In this document: positions 1-8,853 of the stretch, in pieces
Numbering within the stretch: the first letter of the stretch is position 1
Layout: every line of letters begins with the position of its first letter
Assembly (NCBI RefSeq): GCF_029953285.1
Contig: NZ_JASAOI010000060.1
Coordinates: 1 to 64,000 of the forward strand
Origin: Yinghuangia seranimata
GTDB taxonomy: Bacteria > Actinomycetota > Actinomycetes > Streptomycetales > Streptomycetaceae
DNA length: 64,000 bases
Reading direction: 5' to 3'
Translations under genes and position numbers: made by a program
The notes under the pieces: model-generated
Told to the model about the DNA's origin: nothing
Databases searched by the model: none
Seen by the model: only the letters and a program-made list of their open reading frames with translations

Positions 1-1310
1 CGCCGCGCAACCGTCCAACCTGCGTCGTACCGACGGGCGCCAGCGCAGGAGCGTCACGCCTCACACGCGAAGCGTCGGGGGCGGACGCAAACGCCAGTCC
101 GCCGTGGCCGAGGTTCTGAGCGCGCCGCGCCCATGGGCGCGGCGGAACTACGCACCCCAGCACGGCCCATCCACCGCCCAGAACAGGTTCGGCATGCCCC
201 TGCTCCATGGGCGGCGCGGTCCGGGGCCGCGCCGCCCGACGTACAACCGCGACCACCGAATGAATCCAGCTCGCATGTGCGCCGGCGTTCCTGGCCAATA
301 CCTGGTCAGGCAGGCGCTTTTGGCGCGGCGCGGCTCGCGGCCGCGTCGCGCAACCGTCCGCCAGGGCCCGATTCAGGAGCGCAGCAACAGCGAACCCACA
401 CGGCTCACGCGAGCGTCGTGGCTGTACCCGAGCACCCGCAGGACCGGGTCTTTGACCGCGCCGCGCCCACCGGCGCCGCGCGGAACTCCATACGCCCAAC
501 CACCCTCGAGTCGCGCCCAAACACCTTCAGCACGACCCCGTGCTACGGCGGCGCGGCCCATGGATGCGCCGCCCGCCGTACAACCACCGTCATCGAACAA
601 CCCAGGTCGCGTGCGCACCGACGCTCGTGGCCAATTCATCGCCAGGCGTGTGCTTTTGGCGCGGCGCGGCACACTGCCGCGCCGCGCCACGAGGCGCTTT
701 TGCCCCGCGTCGAACGACCGCCGACAACACGAGCGTCACGTCTCACGGTCCAAGCGTCGTGGGCGTACACACGATGGAGCGGGGGTATCTGCCGCGCCGC
801 GCCCCACGGGCGCGGCGCGGAAATCGAACGACCCCGCGCATGCCGGTCGACGCACACGGACCCCCAACCCGGTTGTAGCCATAGGGTTTTGGCGCGGCGC
901 GAGCCGTGGCCGCGCCGCGCAACCGTCCAACGTGCACCATGCTGAGACGAGCTCCAGCGCAGGAGCGTGCCGCCTCACGCGCGAAGCGTCGTGGACGTAC
1001 GCAAGCACCAACCGGCCGCCGCGTCCGAGGTACCGAACGCGCTGCGGATCGTGGGTACGGCGCGGAACCCGACGGCTGGGCCGGGCTGGGCAACTGTGTG
1101 CGGTCGTGAGCTGAACGGTCGCCGCCGTAGGCCCTGTTACGCCTCACGCGCGCAGGGTCGTGGGCGTACACCACCCACCAGCCCACCGTGTCCGAGGTTC
1201 TGAGCGCGGCGCGGCCACTTGCCGCGCCGCGCCACCGTCAGACCTGCGCCGTGTGGAGCGAGCTCAAGTGCAAGAGCCTCCACACGCGGAGCGTCGTAGG
1301 CGTAGGCGGG
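1..1310. repeat. Degenerate tandem repeat array with GC-rich hairpins, non-coding
   Basis: No credible gene. The stretch alternates imperfect GC palindromes built on GCGCGGCGCG (near 113-150, 190-243, 318-360, 447-485, 539-585, 651-695, 783-826, 883-915 and 1194-1235) with a recurring motif AGCGTCGTGGGCGTAC (variants near 78, 415, 752, 990, 1155 and 1287). The first three motif copies are spaced about 337 bp, and the segments at 240-325 and 580-668 align over their whole length, so the basic unit is about 337 bp holding three hairpins; later units are shortened. Overlapping open frames on both strands are composition artefacts. The array runs off the left edge. Function unknown. Confidence 0.8.
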
Positions 1311-1338
1311 GCGGTTGGGCTCGGCAGTCGGAGAGCGG

Positions 1339-2406
<1,068 letters not shown>

Positions 2407-2477
2407 CAGGAGGTCGTCGGCTGTTGTTCCTTGGTGGGTCGGGTCGGGTTACGGCGCCGGGGCGGTTGCGTGGCCGG

Positions 2478-2631
2478 CTCGAAGAGATCCCAGCACGGGT
2501 TCCGAGACAGGGTTCCGGGACGGGTTCCGAGGCAGGTTGCGGAGACGGTCGCGAGGCAACCGGGCGAAATTTCGAGGGCCGGTTCCGGGACCGATTCCGA
2601 AGCCGTCTCCACGCCCGTTCCAGGCCTCAGG
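2478..2631. repeat. GGTTCCG minisatellite in the gap before the Fur-family gene
   Basis: The 317-bp gap 2407-2723 has no gene. Its centre is a degenerate tandem repeat of about 11-14 bp built on CGGGTTCCGAGACA / GGGTTCCGGGA, with at least five recognisable copies and a small internal inverted segment near 2530-2560. The repeat ends about 90 bp before the Fur-family start. No function is visible. Confidence 0.65.
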
Positions 2632-2723
2632 CGCATCCGTGTACATCACACGGATCCACTCCTCCGGATTCCGATCAAGGCCGTTCTCTTGAGCGGTTCC
2701 AGATCGTTCGTATATTGAGCATC

Positions 2724-3170
2724 ATGACCGGGACGTCCCGCGACGACATACCCCTGCTGCTGCGCCGCGCCGGGCTGCGGGTCACCGCCGCGCGCGCCAC
2801 GATCCTGGACCTGCTCCGGACCGAGCCGCACAGCGACGCGGAGTCGCTCGCCCGCGCGGCCCGCGGCCGACTGGGCAGCGTCTCGACCCAGGCCGTCTAC
2901 GACACCCTCCACACGCTCGTACGCGCCGGCCTGGCCCGCCGCATCGAGCCCGGCGACCACCCGGCCCGTTTCGAGGCCCGCACCGGGGACAACCACCACC
3001 ACATCGTCTGCCGCGACTGCGGCGCCGTCGAGGACGTGGACTGCGTCGTCGGCCTGGCCCCCTGCCTGGAACCCGACAGCACGCACGGCTTTGAGGTGGA
3101 CGAGGCGGAAGTGACCTTCTGGGGCCGCTGCCCCGCCTGCCGCACCACGGCCGCCGAGGCGGGCGCCTGA
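2724..3170 (+). CDS. Fur-family regulator, CatR/FurA-like
   Basis: This 148-residue Fur-family repressor has an N-terminal winged helix (LRVTAARATILDLL, helix STQAVYDTLHTLVRAGL) and the C-terminal metal and dimer domain with NHHHIVCRDCG and CPACR, the regulatory histidines and a CxxC pair. The STQAVYDxLH...ARFEARxGDNHHH pattern is that of the peroxide/iron-sensing CatR/FurA branch, usually encoded next to a catalase gene. No catalase gene lies beside it here. The start at 2724 follows TATATTGAGC with little leader; the open frame extends 300 bp upstream into the minisatellite and is not used. TCAAG and CTTGA arms at 2675-2692 form a possible operator (weak). Confidence 0.85.
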   Translation: MTGTSRDDIPLLLRRAGLRVTAARATILDLLRTEPHSDAESLARAARGRLGSVSTQAVYDTLHTLVRAGLARRIEPGDHPARFEARTGDNHHHIVCRDCGAVEDVDCVVGLAPCLEPDSTHGFEVDEAEVTFWGRCPACRTTAAEAGA

Positions 3171-3279
3171 GGACGGCCCCGGCGCCCTCACGCCCCGCGC
3201 TTTCGCCCCTGGCGAACCCGGGAAGTCCCCTCCCCCACCCCCGCGTTCGACATGACACCACACCGACCCGGGGGTGCCC

Positions 3280-4230
3280 ATGTCCGAGCTCGCCGTTCCG
3301 CCGGGGGCCGAGGCCCTCGACGCCTATTCACGCACTGTGGCCGCCGTGGCCGCACACCTGCTTCCGCGCGTCGCGGCCGTACGGGTGTCGGGCCCACGCG
3401 GCGACGGCGCCGGTTCCGCGGTGGTGTTCACCGGGGACGGCTTCCTGCTGACCAACGCCCACGTCGTCGGCTCCGCGTCCGGCGGCACCGCCGAGTTCGC
3501 CGACGGCAGCGCGGCCCCGTTCCACGTGGTCGGCACCGACCGGCTGTCCGACCTCGCCGTCGTCCGGGTGTCCGCGGACACCCCGGAGCCCGCCGTGCTC
3601 GGGGACGCCGACGACCTCGTCGTCGGCCAGCTCGTCGTCGCGGTCGGCAACCCGCTGGGTCTGGCCGGCTCGGTCACCGCCGGCGTGGTCAGCGGACTGG
3701 GCCGGGCGCTGCCGACCCGGTCCGGCGGCGCCGCACGCGTCGTCGAGGACGTCATCCAGACCGACGCAGCCCTCAACCCCGGCAACTCCGGCGGCGCGCT
3801 GGCCGATTCGACGGGAAAGGTGGTCGGGGTCAACACCGCCGTCGCCGGCGTCGGCATCGGACTCGCCGTGCCGATCAACGCGACGACCCGGCACATCGTG
3901 CAGTCCCTCATCAAGGACGGCCGGGTCCGCCGCGCCTACCTCGGCCTCGCGGTCACCCCGGCACCGCTGCCCGCCGACGTCGCACGCCGCACCGGCCAGC
4001 GCCGAGGCCTGCGCGTCGTCGAGGTGGTGCCGGGCAGCCCGGCCGACCGGGCAGGCCTGCGCCGCTACGACTTGGTGCTGACCGTGGGACGCGACCCCGT
4101 GGGCGACGCCCAGGGCCTGCAGCGCAGCATGTTCGCCAACGCCATCGGGGTACCGCTGGCCATCACGGTGCTACGCAACGGCGCGATGGTGGACGTGATC
4201 GCCGTGCCGGGCGAGGACAGCGCGGCGTAA
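3280..4230 (+). CDS. HtrA-like trypsin-type serine protease with PDZ domain
   Basis: A 316-residue S1C-family protease. The triad is visible: His61 in LLTNAHVV, Asp91 in DRLSDLAVV and Ser170 in LNPGNSGG. A PDZ domain follows (about residues 210-310; RGLRVVEVVPGSPADRAGL), expected to bind C-termini or regulate activity. There is no signal peptide or transmembrane anchor, unlike most actinobacterial HtrA proteins, so it is probably cytoplasmic or its export is not obvious. ATG at 3280 is preferred because of the G-run just upstream; an in-frame GTG at 3274 is possible. It follows the Fur-family gene by 109 bp on the same strand. Confidence 0.88.
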   Translation: MSELAVPPGAEALDAYSRTVAAVAAHLLPRVAAVRVSGPRGDGAGSAVVFTGDGFLLTNAHVVGSASGGTAEFADGSAAPFHVVGTDRLSDLAVVRVSADTPEPAVLGDADDLVVGQLVVAVGNPLGLAGSVTAGVVSGLGRALPTRSGGAARVVEDVIQTDAALNPGNSGGALADSTGKVVGVNTAVAGVGIGLAVPINATTRHIVQSLIKDGRVRRAYLGLAVTPAPLPADVARRTGQRRGLRVVEVVPGSPADRAGLRRYDLVLTVGRDPVGDAQGLQRSMFANAIGVPLAITVLRNGAMVDVIAVPGEDSAA

Positions 4231-4249
4231 GCCAGACACCAACCCCCGG

Positions 4250-4897
4250 TCACGCCGTCCACGCGAGGCGCGCCGCCAGCAGCAGGATCACGCTGTTCCC
4301 GACCAGCGCGGTCCAGAGCCGCCCACGCGGCCCCGTCAGCACCCTGCCGACCGCCGCGCCGCCGAGCGCCAGCATGACCTGCCAGCTGGCCGACGCCACG
4401 GTCGCCGCCGCCACGAACACCCCACCCGCCGCGAACGAGCCCTCGCCGGTGCTCTGCCCCCCGATGACCAGCGCCGCGAAATAGACCACCGTCGTCGGAT
4501 TGAGCATCGTCAGGCCCAGCACACCGAAGTACGTGCGGCCCAGGCTCCGGTCGGCGGCCACCCGCTGCCGCGAGCCCTCCTCCGTCCCCGCCCCGGCGGC
4601 CGTACGCCGCTGCCGCAGCGCGTCAGCAAGCCCCTTGGCCGCGATCCCCGCCAACACAACAGCCGCCGCCACCTGGAGCCAGGACGCGGCCGGTTCGATC
4701 GCGGAGGCGAGCGCCGCCCCGCCGAGCACCGCCAAGAGCGCGTACAGCCCGTCGGCCGTGGCGGTCCCCAGCCCGGCTGCGAGCCCGTACGCGAGCGAGT
4801 TGCGCGCCGAGAGGGTCAGGATCAGCACGGTCATGGCACCGACAGGCATGGCGATGCCGTAGCCCGCCAGCAGCCCCGGCAGGAGAGCTTCGGTCAT
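4250..4897 (-). CDS. LysE-family amino-acid exporter
   Basis: A 215-residue integral membrane protein with about six hydrophobic segments and the LysE/RhtB signature (GLLAGYGIAMPVGAMTVLIL at the N-terminus and LTMLNPTTVVYFAALV in the middle). The family exports amino acids such as lysine, homoserine or threonine by proton exchange; the substrate is not predictable. The start at 4897 (MTEALLPG) fits the family N-terminus; an upstream GTG at 4933 would add 12 polar residues. It is convergent with the HtrA-like gene (20-bp gap). Confidence 0.88.
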   Translation of the reverse strand: MTEALLPGLLAGYGIAMPVGAMTVLILTLSARNSLAYGLAAGLGTATADGLYALLAVLGGAALASAIEPAASWLQVAAAVVLAGIAAKGLADALRQRRTAAGAGTEEGSRQRVAADRSLGRTYFGVLGLTMLNPTTVVYFAALVIGGQSTGEGSFAAGGVFVAAATVASASWQVMLALGGAAVGRVLTGPRGRLWTALVGNSVILLLAARLAWTA

Positions 4898-5119
4898 GGT
4901 CGACTCTGGCAACGCGACCCGGAAAGCAGCCACCGAATTTACGGTTCAGACCAAAGCAGCGCGGTGACGCAAGTGTGACGCGAACACCCCCTAATGAGGG
5001 AGTTCTGGTGATTCGCATACGTGACGGCAAAGTGATGGGGGGTCGAGGCCGTGCCCCCGACCGACTCAAACGGGCGCGGCCCCATGCTGGAACGACCCCC
5101 GGCAGCGCAACAAAACCAA

Positions 5120-5343
5120 GCAACAAAACCCGCCCGGAACCCCAAGCGAAACCGCAGCCCGGCAGGGAAACCAAAACAAGCGCGTCCACACCCCGCGCCC
5201 CTCCCGCCAGGTGCGAGGTGGTTCAGCGCGGACGGCCCGCGGGTCAAGCCGCAACGAACCAGGCCACCAGACCAAGCGCTGCCAGGAACGGCTTGACGCG
5301 CGGGCCGTCCGCGCGAAAATCAAAAAGCGGGAGGGGCGTCAGC
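5120..5343 (-). repeat. Dispersed palindromic element, copy A
   Basis: Read on the minus strand this holds a perfect 12-bp outer stem (CGCCCCTCCCGC at 5338-5327 with GCGGGAGGGGCG at 5207-5196) and a 25-bp inner stem with one mismatch (5314-5290 with 5250-5226), closing a 39-nt loop. A conserved tail (GCGGGGTGTGGACGCGCTT, then GCCGGGCTGC and CGCTTGGGG) runs to about 5120. The same element is found on the plus strand at 52837-53192. It begins about 48 nt after the stop codon of the ricin-lectin gene and occupies most of the gene-free stretch 4898-5390. It may be a 3'-UTR or terminator-like RNA, or a miniature mobile element. Confidence 0.8.
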
Positions 5344-5390
5344 CCAAAACCACAAACCAGGTCAGGAACGGTGCAGCACAGAACCGCTCA

Positions 5391-6059
5391 TCAGGACGCA
5401 GGCGTAAACGACCAAACCAGCCCGGACCCCGCCGGAACCAGCGTCAACCCCGTGGCCCCCCGCACCTGCGGCCCCGGCCCCAAAGCCGTCCGCCCGTCGC
5501 GGCTCACCAGGACGAACCCGGCCCCACGCGGCTGAGCCTGCCACTGCTGCGACCCGTCGCGCCCGCAGTCGTCGAGGACCGCGTGCCCGTCCTTCCCCCC
5601 GCGCATGTCGAGGCATTTGTTGGCCGAGCGGGAGACCAGGTTCACGAACCCGCCGCCGGCATCCTGCACGGTCCACTGCTGGTTGGGCTTGCCCGCCCCC
5701 GGTTGGTACAGGATCACCGGGGTGTTGTCGGCCTTCTCCCCGCCGTACACATCCATCGCGCCGCCACCGGAGACCACCGCATAGACCTTCCCGGGCGCCG
5801 GTCCCGCCGGCTTCGACGCACTCGGCGACGCGGACGTCTTGGACGCGCTCGCGGACGGCGACTCGGACGGCGGCGCAGCCGAAGGCGGCGGGGCGCTGGT
5901 CGGAGGCCCCGCAGAGGTCGAGGCGGTCGCGGCAGCGTTCTTCTTCTTGCCGTCTCCGCCACCGCCACCGCCGAGCAAGCCCGCGACGCCGCCGATGAGC
6001 AGCCCGAAGAACGCGGTAGCCGCCAGCGTGGCTATGACGATCCGGCGAGACACCACCAT
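5391..6059 (-). CDS. Membrane-anchored ricin-type beta-trefoil lectin (RICIN) protein
   Basis: A 222-residue protein with an N-terminal transmembrane or signal-anchor segment (IVIATLAATAFFGLLIGG), a Gly/Lys stretch, then a Ser/Pro/Ala-rich linker to about residue 85. The C-terminal ricin B-like domain has the QxW signatures NQQWTV and SQQWQA and the NKCLDMRGG motif. Such domains bind galactose-type sugars or polysaccharide; no catalytic domain is attached, so it is a surface-exposed binding protein. The start at 6059 is supported by GGGAGGGGAG about 7 nt upstream. The dispersed palindromic element lies directly downstream. Confidence 0.85.
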   Translation of the reverse strand: MVVSRRIVIATLAATAFFGLLIGGVAGLLGGGGGGDGKKKNAAATASTSAGPPTSAPPPSAAPPSESPSASASKTSASPSASKPAGPAPGKVYAVVSGGGAMDVYGGEKADNTPVILYQPGAGKPNQQWTVQDAGGGFVNLVSRSANKCLDMRGGKDGHAVLDDCGRDGSQQWQAQPRGAGFVLVSRDGRTALGPGPQVRGATGLTLVPAGSGLVWSFTPAS

Positions 6060-6218
6060 TGCTCTCGACTCCCCTCCCGGGCCGACCGACGGCCGCCCTC
6101 TCAGGGCGGCCATCCTGGCAGACAGCCGGGGGTGGCGGACAACCGGCGGACAACCGGCGGACAGCGGCGTGACGACCAGCGGCCGGGCAGCCGGTCACCA
6201 CCGACCACCCGGCCCAGG

Positions 6219-6545
6219 TCAGTGCCCGGCCCCGCCGGTGAACTTCAGGCCGACGATCGCGACCACCATCAGGCACAGGAAGAAGATCCGGGCCGCGGTC
6301 GCCGGCTCGCCGAGCACCGCGATGCCGAGCAGCCCCGCGCCGACCGCGCCGATGCCGACCCACACGCCGTACGCCGTGCCGATCGGCAGCGACTTGGCGG
6401 CCAGAGACAGCAGCAGGATGCTTCCGGCGATGCCGCCCGCAGTGAACACGCTGGGCCAGAGCCGGGTGAAGCCTTCGGTGTACTTGAGGCCGATCGCCCA
6501 GCCGACCTCGAGCAGGCCGGCGATTCCGAGCAGGACCCACGCCAT
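6219..6545 (-). CDS. gdx: SMR-family guanidinium exporter (Gdx/SugE type)
   Basis: A 108-residue small multidrug resistance protein with four transmembrane helices. The N-terminus MAWVLLGIAGLLEVGWAIG with the essential Glu (residue 13) and GLKYTEGFTRL matches the SugE/Gdx subclass rather than the EmrE drug pumps. Gdx proteins exchange guanidinium for protons in the inner membrane as dual-topology dimers. The assignment is reinforced by the guanidine-III riboswitch in its leader. The longer open frame upstream passes through that riboswitch and is not coding. The start at 6545 has GAGGTG seven nt upstream. Confidence 0.93.
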   Translation of the reverse strand: MAWVLLGIAGLLEVGWAIGLKYTEGFTRLWPSVFTAGGIAGSILLLSLAAKSLPIGTAYGVWVGIGAVGAGLLGIAVLGEPATAARIFFLCLMVVAIVGLKFTGGAGH

Positions 6546-6552
6546 GACAACG

Positions 6553-6604
6553 CACCTCATACGCGTCGTCGTCAGGGCCCGGTACGTCGCACCTCGTCGG
6601 GGGC
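6553..6604 (-). promoter_or_regulatory. Guanidine-III (ykkC-III) riboswitch controlling gdx
   Basis: On the minus strand the leader reads CCCCGACGAGGTGCGACGTA, then CCGGGCCCTGACGACGACGC, then TATGAGGTG. This matches the ykkC-III consensus (GACGAGGUGCG..CGUACC..GG..GACGACG) from which the pseudoknotted guanidine-III aptamer was defined. The first stem pairs CCCG with CGGG; the pseudoknot pairs GCGACGT with ACGACGC with one internal A-A mismatch. The aptamer (6603-6563) is directly followed by the gdx ribosome binding site (GAGGTG, 6558-6553), so free guanidinium probably exposes the site and turns on translation. Confidence 0.88.
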
Positions 6605-6649
6605 AAGGCCGAGATCCGGCCTGCCGCAACCAGCCTCTCAAATCCCCCG

Positions 6650-6695
6650 CACAGAACAAAACGGTCGGCCGGTGAGGTAACTCACCAGCCGACCG
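6650..6695 (-). terminator. Rho-independent terminator after the GroES-like gene
   Basis: On the minus strand a 15-bp stem (CGGTCGGCTGGTGAG / CTCACCGGCCGACCG, one G-U pair) with loop TTAC is followed by TTTTGTTCT. It ends transcripts from the GroES-like gene at 6855 and insulates the gdx leader downstream. Confidence 0.85.
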
Positions 6696-6720
6696 CAGCG
6701 GTCAGAAACCCGTCTGATCC

Positions 6721-6852
6721 CCCTCGGGAACCCAGACGATCGAGAACGAGCCCAGAACCCAGAACCAGAACCCAGAACCCAGAACCCAGAACCAGAACCA
6801 GAACCAGAACCCAGAACTCGGAACTCAGCGTGCCAAAACGCAGAACCCAGAA
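6721..6852. repeat. CCAGAA microsatellite
   Basis: A low-complexity run of CAGAACC and CAGAAC units, about fifteen in a row between 6748 and 6852, lies between the GroES-like stop codon and its terminator. It is much more A-rich than its surroundings and has no coding potential; length variation between strains is likely. Confidence 0.75.
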
Positions 6853-6854
6853 CG

Positions 6855-7235
6855 TCAGAGATACAGCCCGGTAGCCTCACCGGACGCCTCAACCCGCTCA
6901 GCCGCCACCGCGTGCAGGTCGCGCTCCCGCAGCAGGACGTACGCGACGCCCCGCACCTCGACCTCGGCACGGTCCTCGGGGTCGTACAGCACCCGGTCGC
7001 CGGGCTCGACGGTGCGGACGTTCTGCCCCACCGCGATCACCTCGGCCCACGCCAGCCGTTTGCCGACCTGCGCGGTCGCGGGGATCAGGATCCCCCCGCT
7101 GGACCTGCGGTCCCCCTCGCCGGCGTCCTGGCGCACCAGGACCCGGTCGTGCAGCATGCGGATGGGCAGCTTCTCACCGAGGCTCGGCGAGCCGCCGTCA
7201 TGGGGCGTGGAGGGCGTGGACGCGTCGGAACTCAC
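6855..7235 (-). CDS. GroES-family chaperonin-like protein
   Basis: A 126-residue protein whose core (PIRMLHDRVLVRQD near residue 22, GGILIPATAQVGKRLAWAEV, VEPGDRVLYDPEDRAEVEV) is the GroES beta-barrel fold. It differs from true GroES by an extended acidic/Ser N-terminus and by its C-terminus (AVAAERVEASGEATGLYL), and no groEL is adjacent; it is the stand-alone GroES-like paralogue seen in streptomycetes, whose role is not established. GTG at 7235 is in frame; ATG within MLHDRV is an alternative start. The longer frame upstream overlaps the DUF3618 gene and is discarded. Confidence 0.75.
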   Translation of the reverse strand: MSSDASTPSTPHDGGSPSLGEKLPIRMLHDRVLVRQDAGEGDRRSSGGILIPATAQVGKRLAWAEVIAVGQNVRTVEPGDRVLYDPEDRAEVEVRGVAYVLLRERDLHAVAAERVEASGEATGLYL

Positions 7236-7312
7236 GCATGAAAACGTACCCGCCCGGCGCCGGTTGTGTGACACCAGGGCGCCGATCCGTCGAACGGAAC
7301 CGACCGCCCCGC

Positions 7313-7717
7313 CTACTTGTCGCGCCGCCGCCGCAGCAGCCCCACGACCACCAGCACACCCACGACCGCACCCGCGACCGGGACGATGCGGTCCATGCGC
7401 GGCGCACCGGTGTCGCTGTCGATGAACTGGGCGCGGATCTGCTCGGAGGTGCGTCGCGCGACGTTGGCCGGCTTCACCCGGTCGACCAGCTCGTCGAGGG
7501 TGGCCGCCAGGTTGGCCCGGGCCGCCTCGATGTCCGCCTCGATCTGTTGCGGGGTGCGCGGCGGCGCGGGCTTCTCCTCGACCCCCGCCGAGCCGCCGGC
7601 CGGCTCCACGCGGGAGTGCTCCGCCTGGACCGTCACCGGACGTCCCAGCGCGGCCCGTCCGGCCCGCTCCAGGTCCGCCGGGGAACGCTCCGGCCCGCCG
7701 TGCCCGTTCTCGCCCAC
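7313..7717 (-). CDS. DUF3618 domain membrane protein
   Basis: A 134-residue protein. The central TPQQIEADIEAARANLAATL and LDELVDRVKPANVARR match DUF3618, a short helical domain near the membrane; a single C-terminal transmembrane helix (IVPVAGAVVGVLVVVGLL) ends in a basic RRRRDK tail. The family is common in actinobacteria, often with phage-holin-like and DUF3618/DUF4235 envelope proteins; its function is unknown. The start is GTG at 7717. Confidence 0.8.
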   Translation of the reverse strand: MGENGHGGPERSPADLERAGRAALGRPVTVQAEHSRVEPAGGSAGVEEKPAPPRTPQQIEADIEAARANLAATLDELVDRVKPANVARRTSEQIRAQFIDSDTGAPRMDRIVPVAGAVVGVLVVVGLLRRRRDK

Positions 7718-7867
7718 AGCCCGTCCTCTCGGTCCCGCGTCGCTGCGTCGTCGCAGGCTCGTCCACCTGCTCGTCTCGTGTTCATCCCGTACTCGTCCAC
7801 GCGGTTTCCCGCGTGTGCCCCCAAGTCAAGCAGGTATCCCCCCGGTGGTGCGGCATCCGGGTGGTCC

Positions 7868-8842
7868 TCAACCCTGTTCGGAGGTGTCCGAAGGTACTCG
7901 GCCACGCCGCCGGTCCACAGGCGCGCACCGCTCGCAGTCCGGCAGCGCGAACCCGTACGGCAGCTCCAGCCGGTGGACGTCCATCAGCGCGCGGTCGGCG
8001 AGGAGCTCCGCGGTCGGCCCGTCCGCGGCGATGACCCCGCCCGACAGCACCACGGACCGCGGGCACAGCTCGAGCGCGTACGGCAGGTCGTGCGTGACCA
8101 TCAGCACCGTCACGTCGAGCCGGTCGAGGATCTCGGCGAGCTCGCGGCGCGACGCGGGGTCGAGGTTGGACGACGGCTCGTCGAGCACCAGGATCTCGGG
8201 CCGCATCGCCAGCACCGTGGCGACCGCGACCCGGCGGCGCTGCCCGAAGCTGAGGTGGTGCGGCGGCCGGTCGGCGAACCCGGCCATGCCGACCTGCTCG
8301 AGCGCCTCGTCGACGCGGGCGTCGAGCTCCGCGCCGCGCAGCCCCAGGTTCGCCGGGCCGAACGCGACGTCCTCACGGACGGTGGGCATGAACAGCTGGT
8401 CGTCGGGGTCCTGGAAGACGATGCCGACGCGTCGCCGGATCTCGGGGAGGTTGGCCTTGGCGACCGGCAGCCCGGCGACCTTGACGGTGCCGCGCCCGGT
8501 CCCGGTGTCAGCGGACAGGATGCCGTTGAGGTGCATGACCAGCGTGGTCTTGCCGGCGCCGTTCGGCCCGAGCAGAGCGACCCGTTCGCCGCGCCCTATG
8601 CGCAGGTCGACGCCGAACAGCGCCTGGTGGCCGTCGGGGTACGCGAAGGCCAGGCCCTCAACGTCAAGCGACAGCGGCGGGGCGACCACAGACGCAGCCC
8701 CAGACACAACCCCAGACACAACCCCAGACGCAGCCCCAGACACAGCCCCCGACGGAGCCCCAGACACAACCCCAGACGGAGCCCCGAACTCGCTCCTGGA
8801 CTCGTTCCCACCCGAAACAGGCGGCTTCACGGCGTCGGACAT
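7868..8842 (-). CDS. nikO: ECF nickel/cobalt transporter ATPase (NikO/CbiO)
   Basis: A 324-residue ABC ATPase with Walker A GPNGAGKTT, Q-loop GIVFQDPDDQLF (the DPDDQ motif is typical of ECF CbiO proteins), signature LSFGQRRRVAVA and Walker B ILVLDEPSSNLD, then the H-loop THDLPYALE. It drives the NikM-NikN-NikQ complex. Odd: about 30 residues near the N-terminus are an SGVVSGAASG-type low-complexity run encoded by a 9-15-bp direct repeat array at about 8690-8790, absent from typical CbiO proteins. The C-terminal tail has ALPDCERCAP, a possible metal-binding or disulfide pair. The start at 8842 follows GGATGGAG; it begins 11 nt past the nikQ stop. Confidence 0.9.
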   Translation of the reverse strand: MSDAVKPPVSGGNESRSEFGAPSGVVSGAPSGAVSGAASGVVSGVVSGAASVVAPPLSLDVEGLAFAYPDGHQALFGVDLRIGRGERVALLGPNGAGKTTLVMHLNGILSADTGTGRGTVKVAGLPVAKANLPEIRRRVGIVFQDPDDQLFMPTVREDVAFGPANLGLRGAELDARVDEALEQVGMAGFADRPPHHLSFGQRRRVAVATVLAMRPEILVLDEPSSNLDPASRRELAEILDRLDVTVLMVTHDLPYALELCPRSVVLSGGVIAADGPTAELLADRALMDVHRLELPYGFALPDCERCAPVDRRRGRVPSDTSEQG

Positions 8843-8853
8843 GTGCTCCATCC

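Noticed and set aside
104-1203. Long open frames on both strands of the left-edge array
   Set aside because: They overlap each other antisense, consist of Arg/Pro/Ala repeats without any domain, follow the repeat periodicity, and have no ribosome binding sites.
4939-5247. ORF-like peptides in the dispersed element, for example TRGPSALNHLAPGG and the matching TREPSALTTSHLAGG in copy B
   Set aside because: They are similar in both copies because the DNA element is repeated; frames do not extend beyond it, and the stems and loops explain the conservation.
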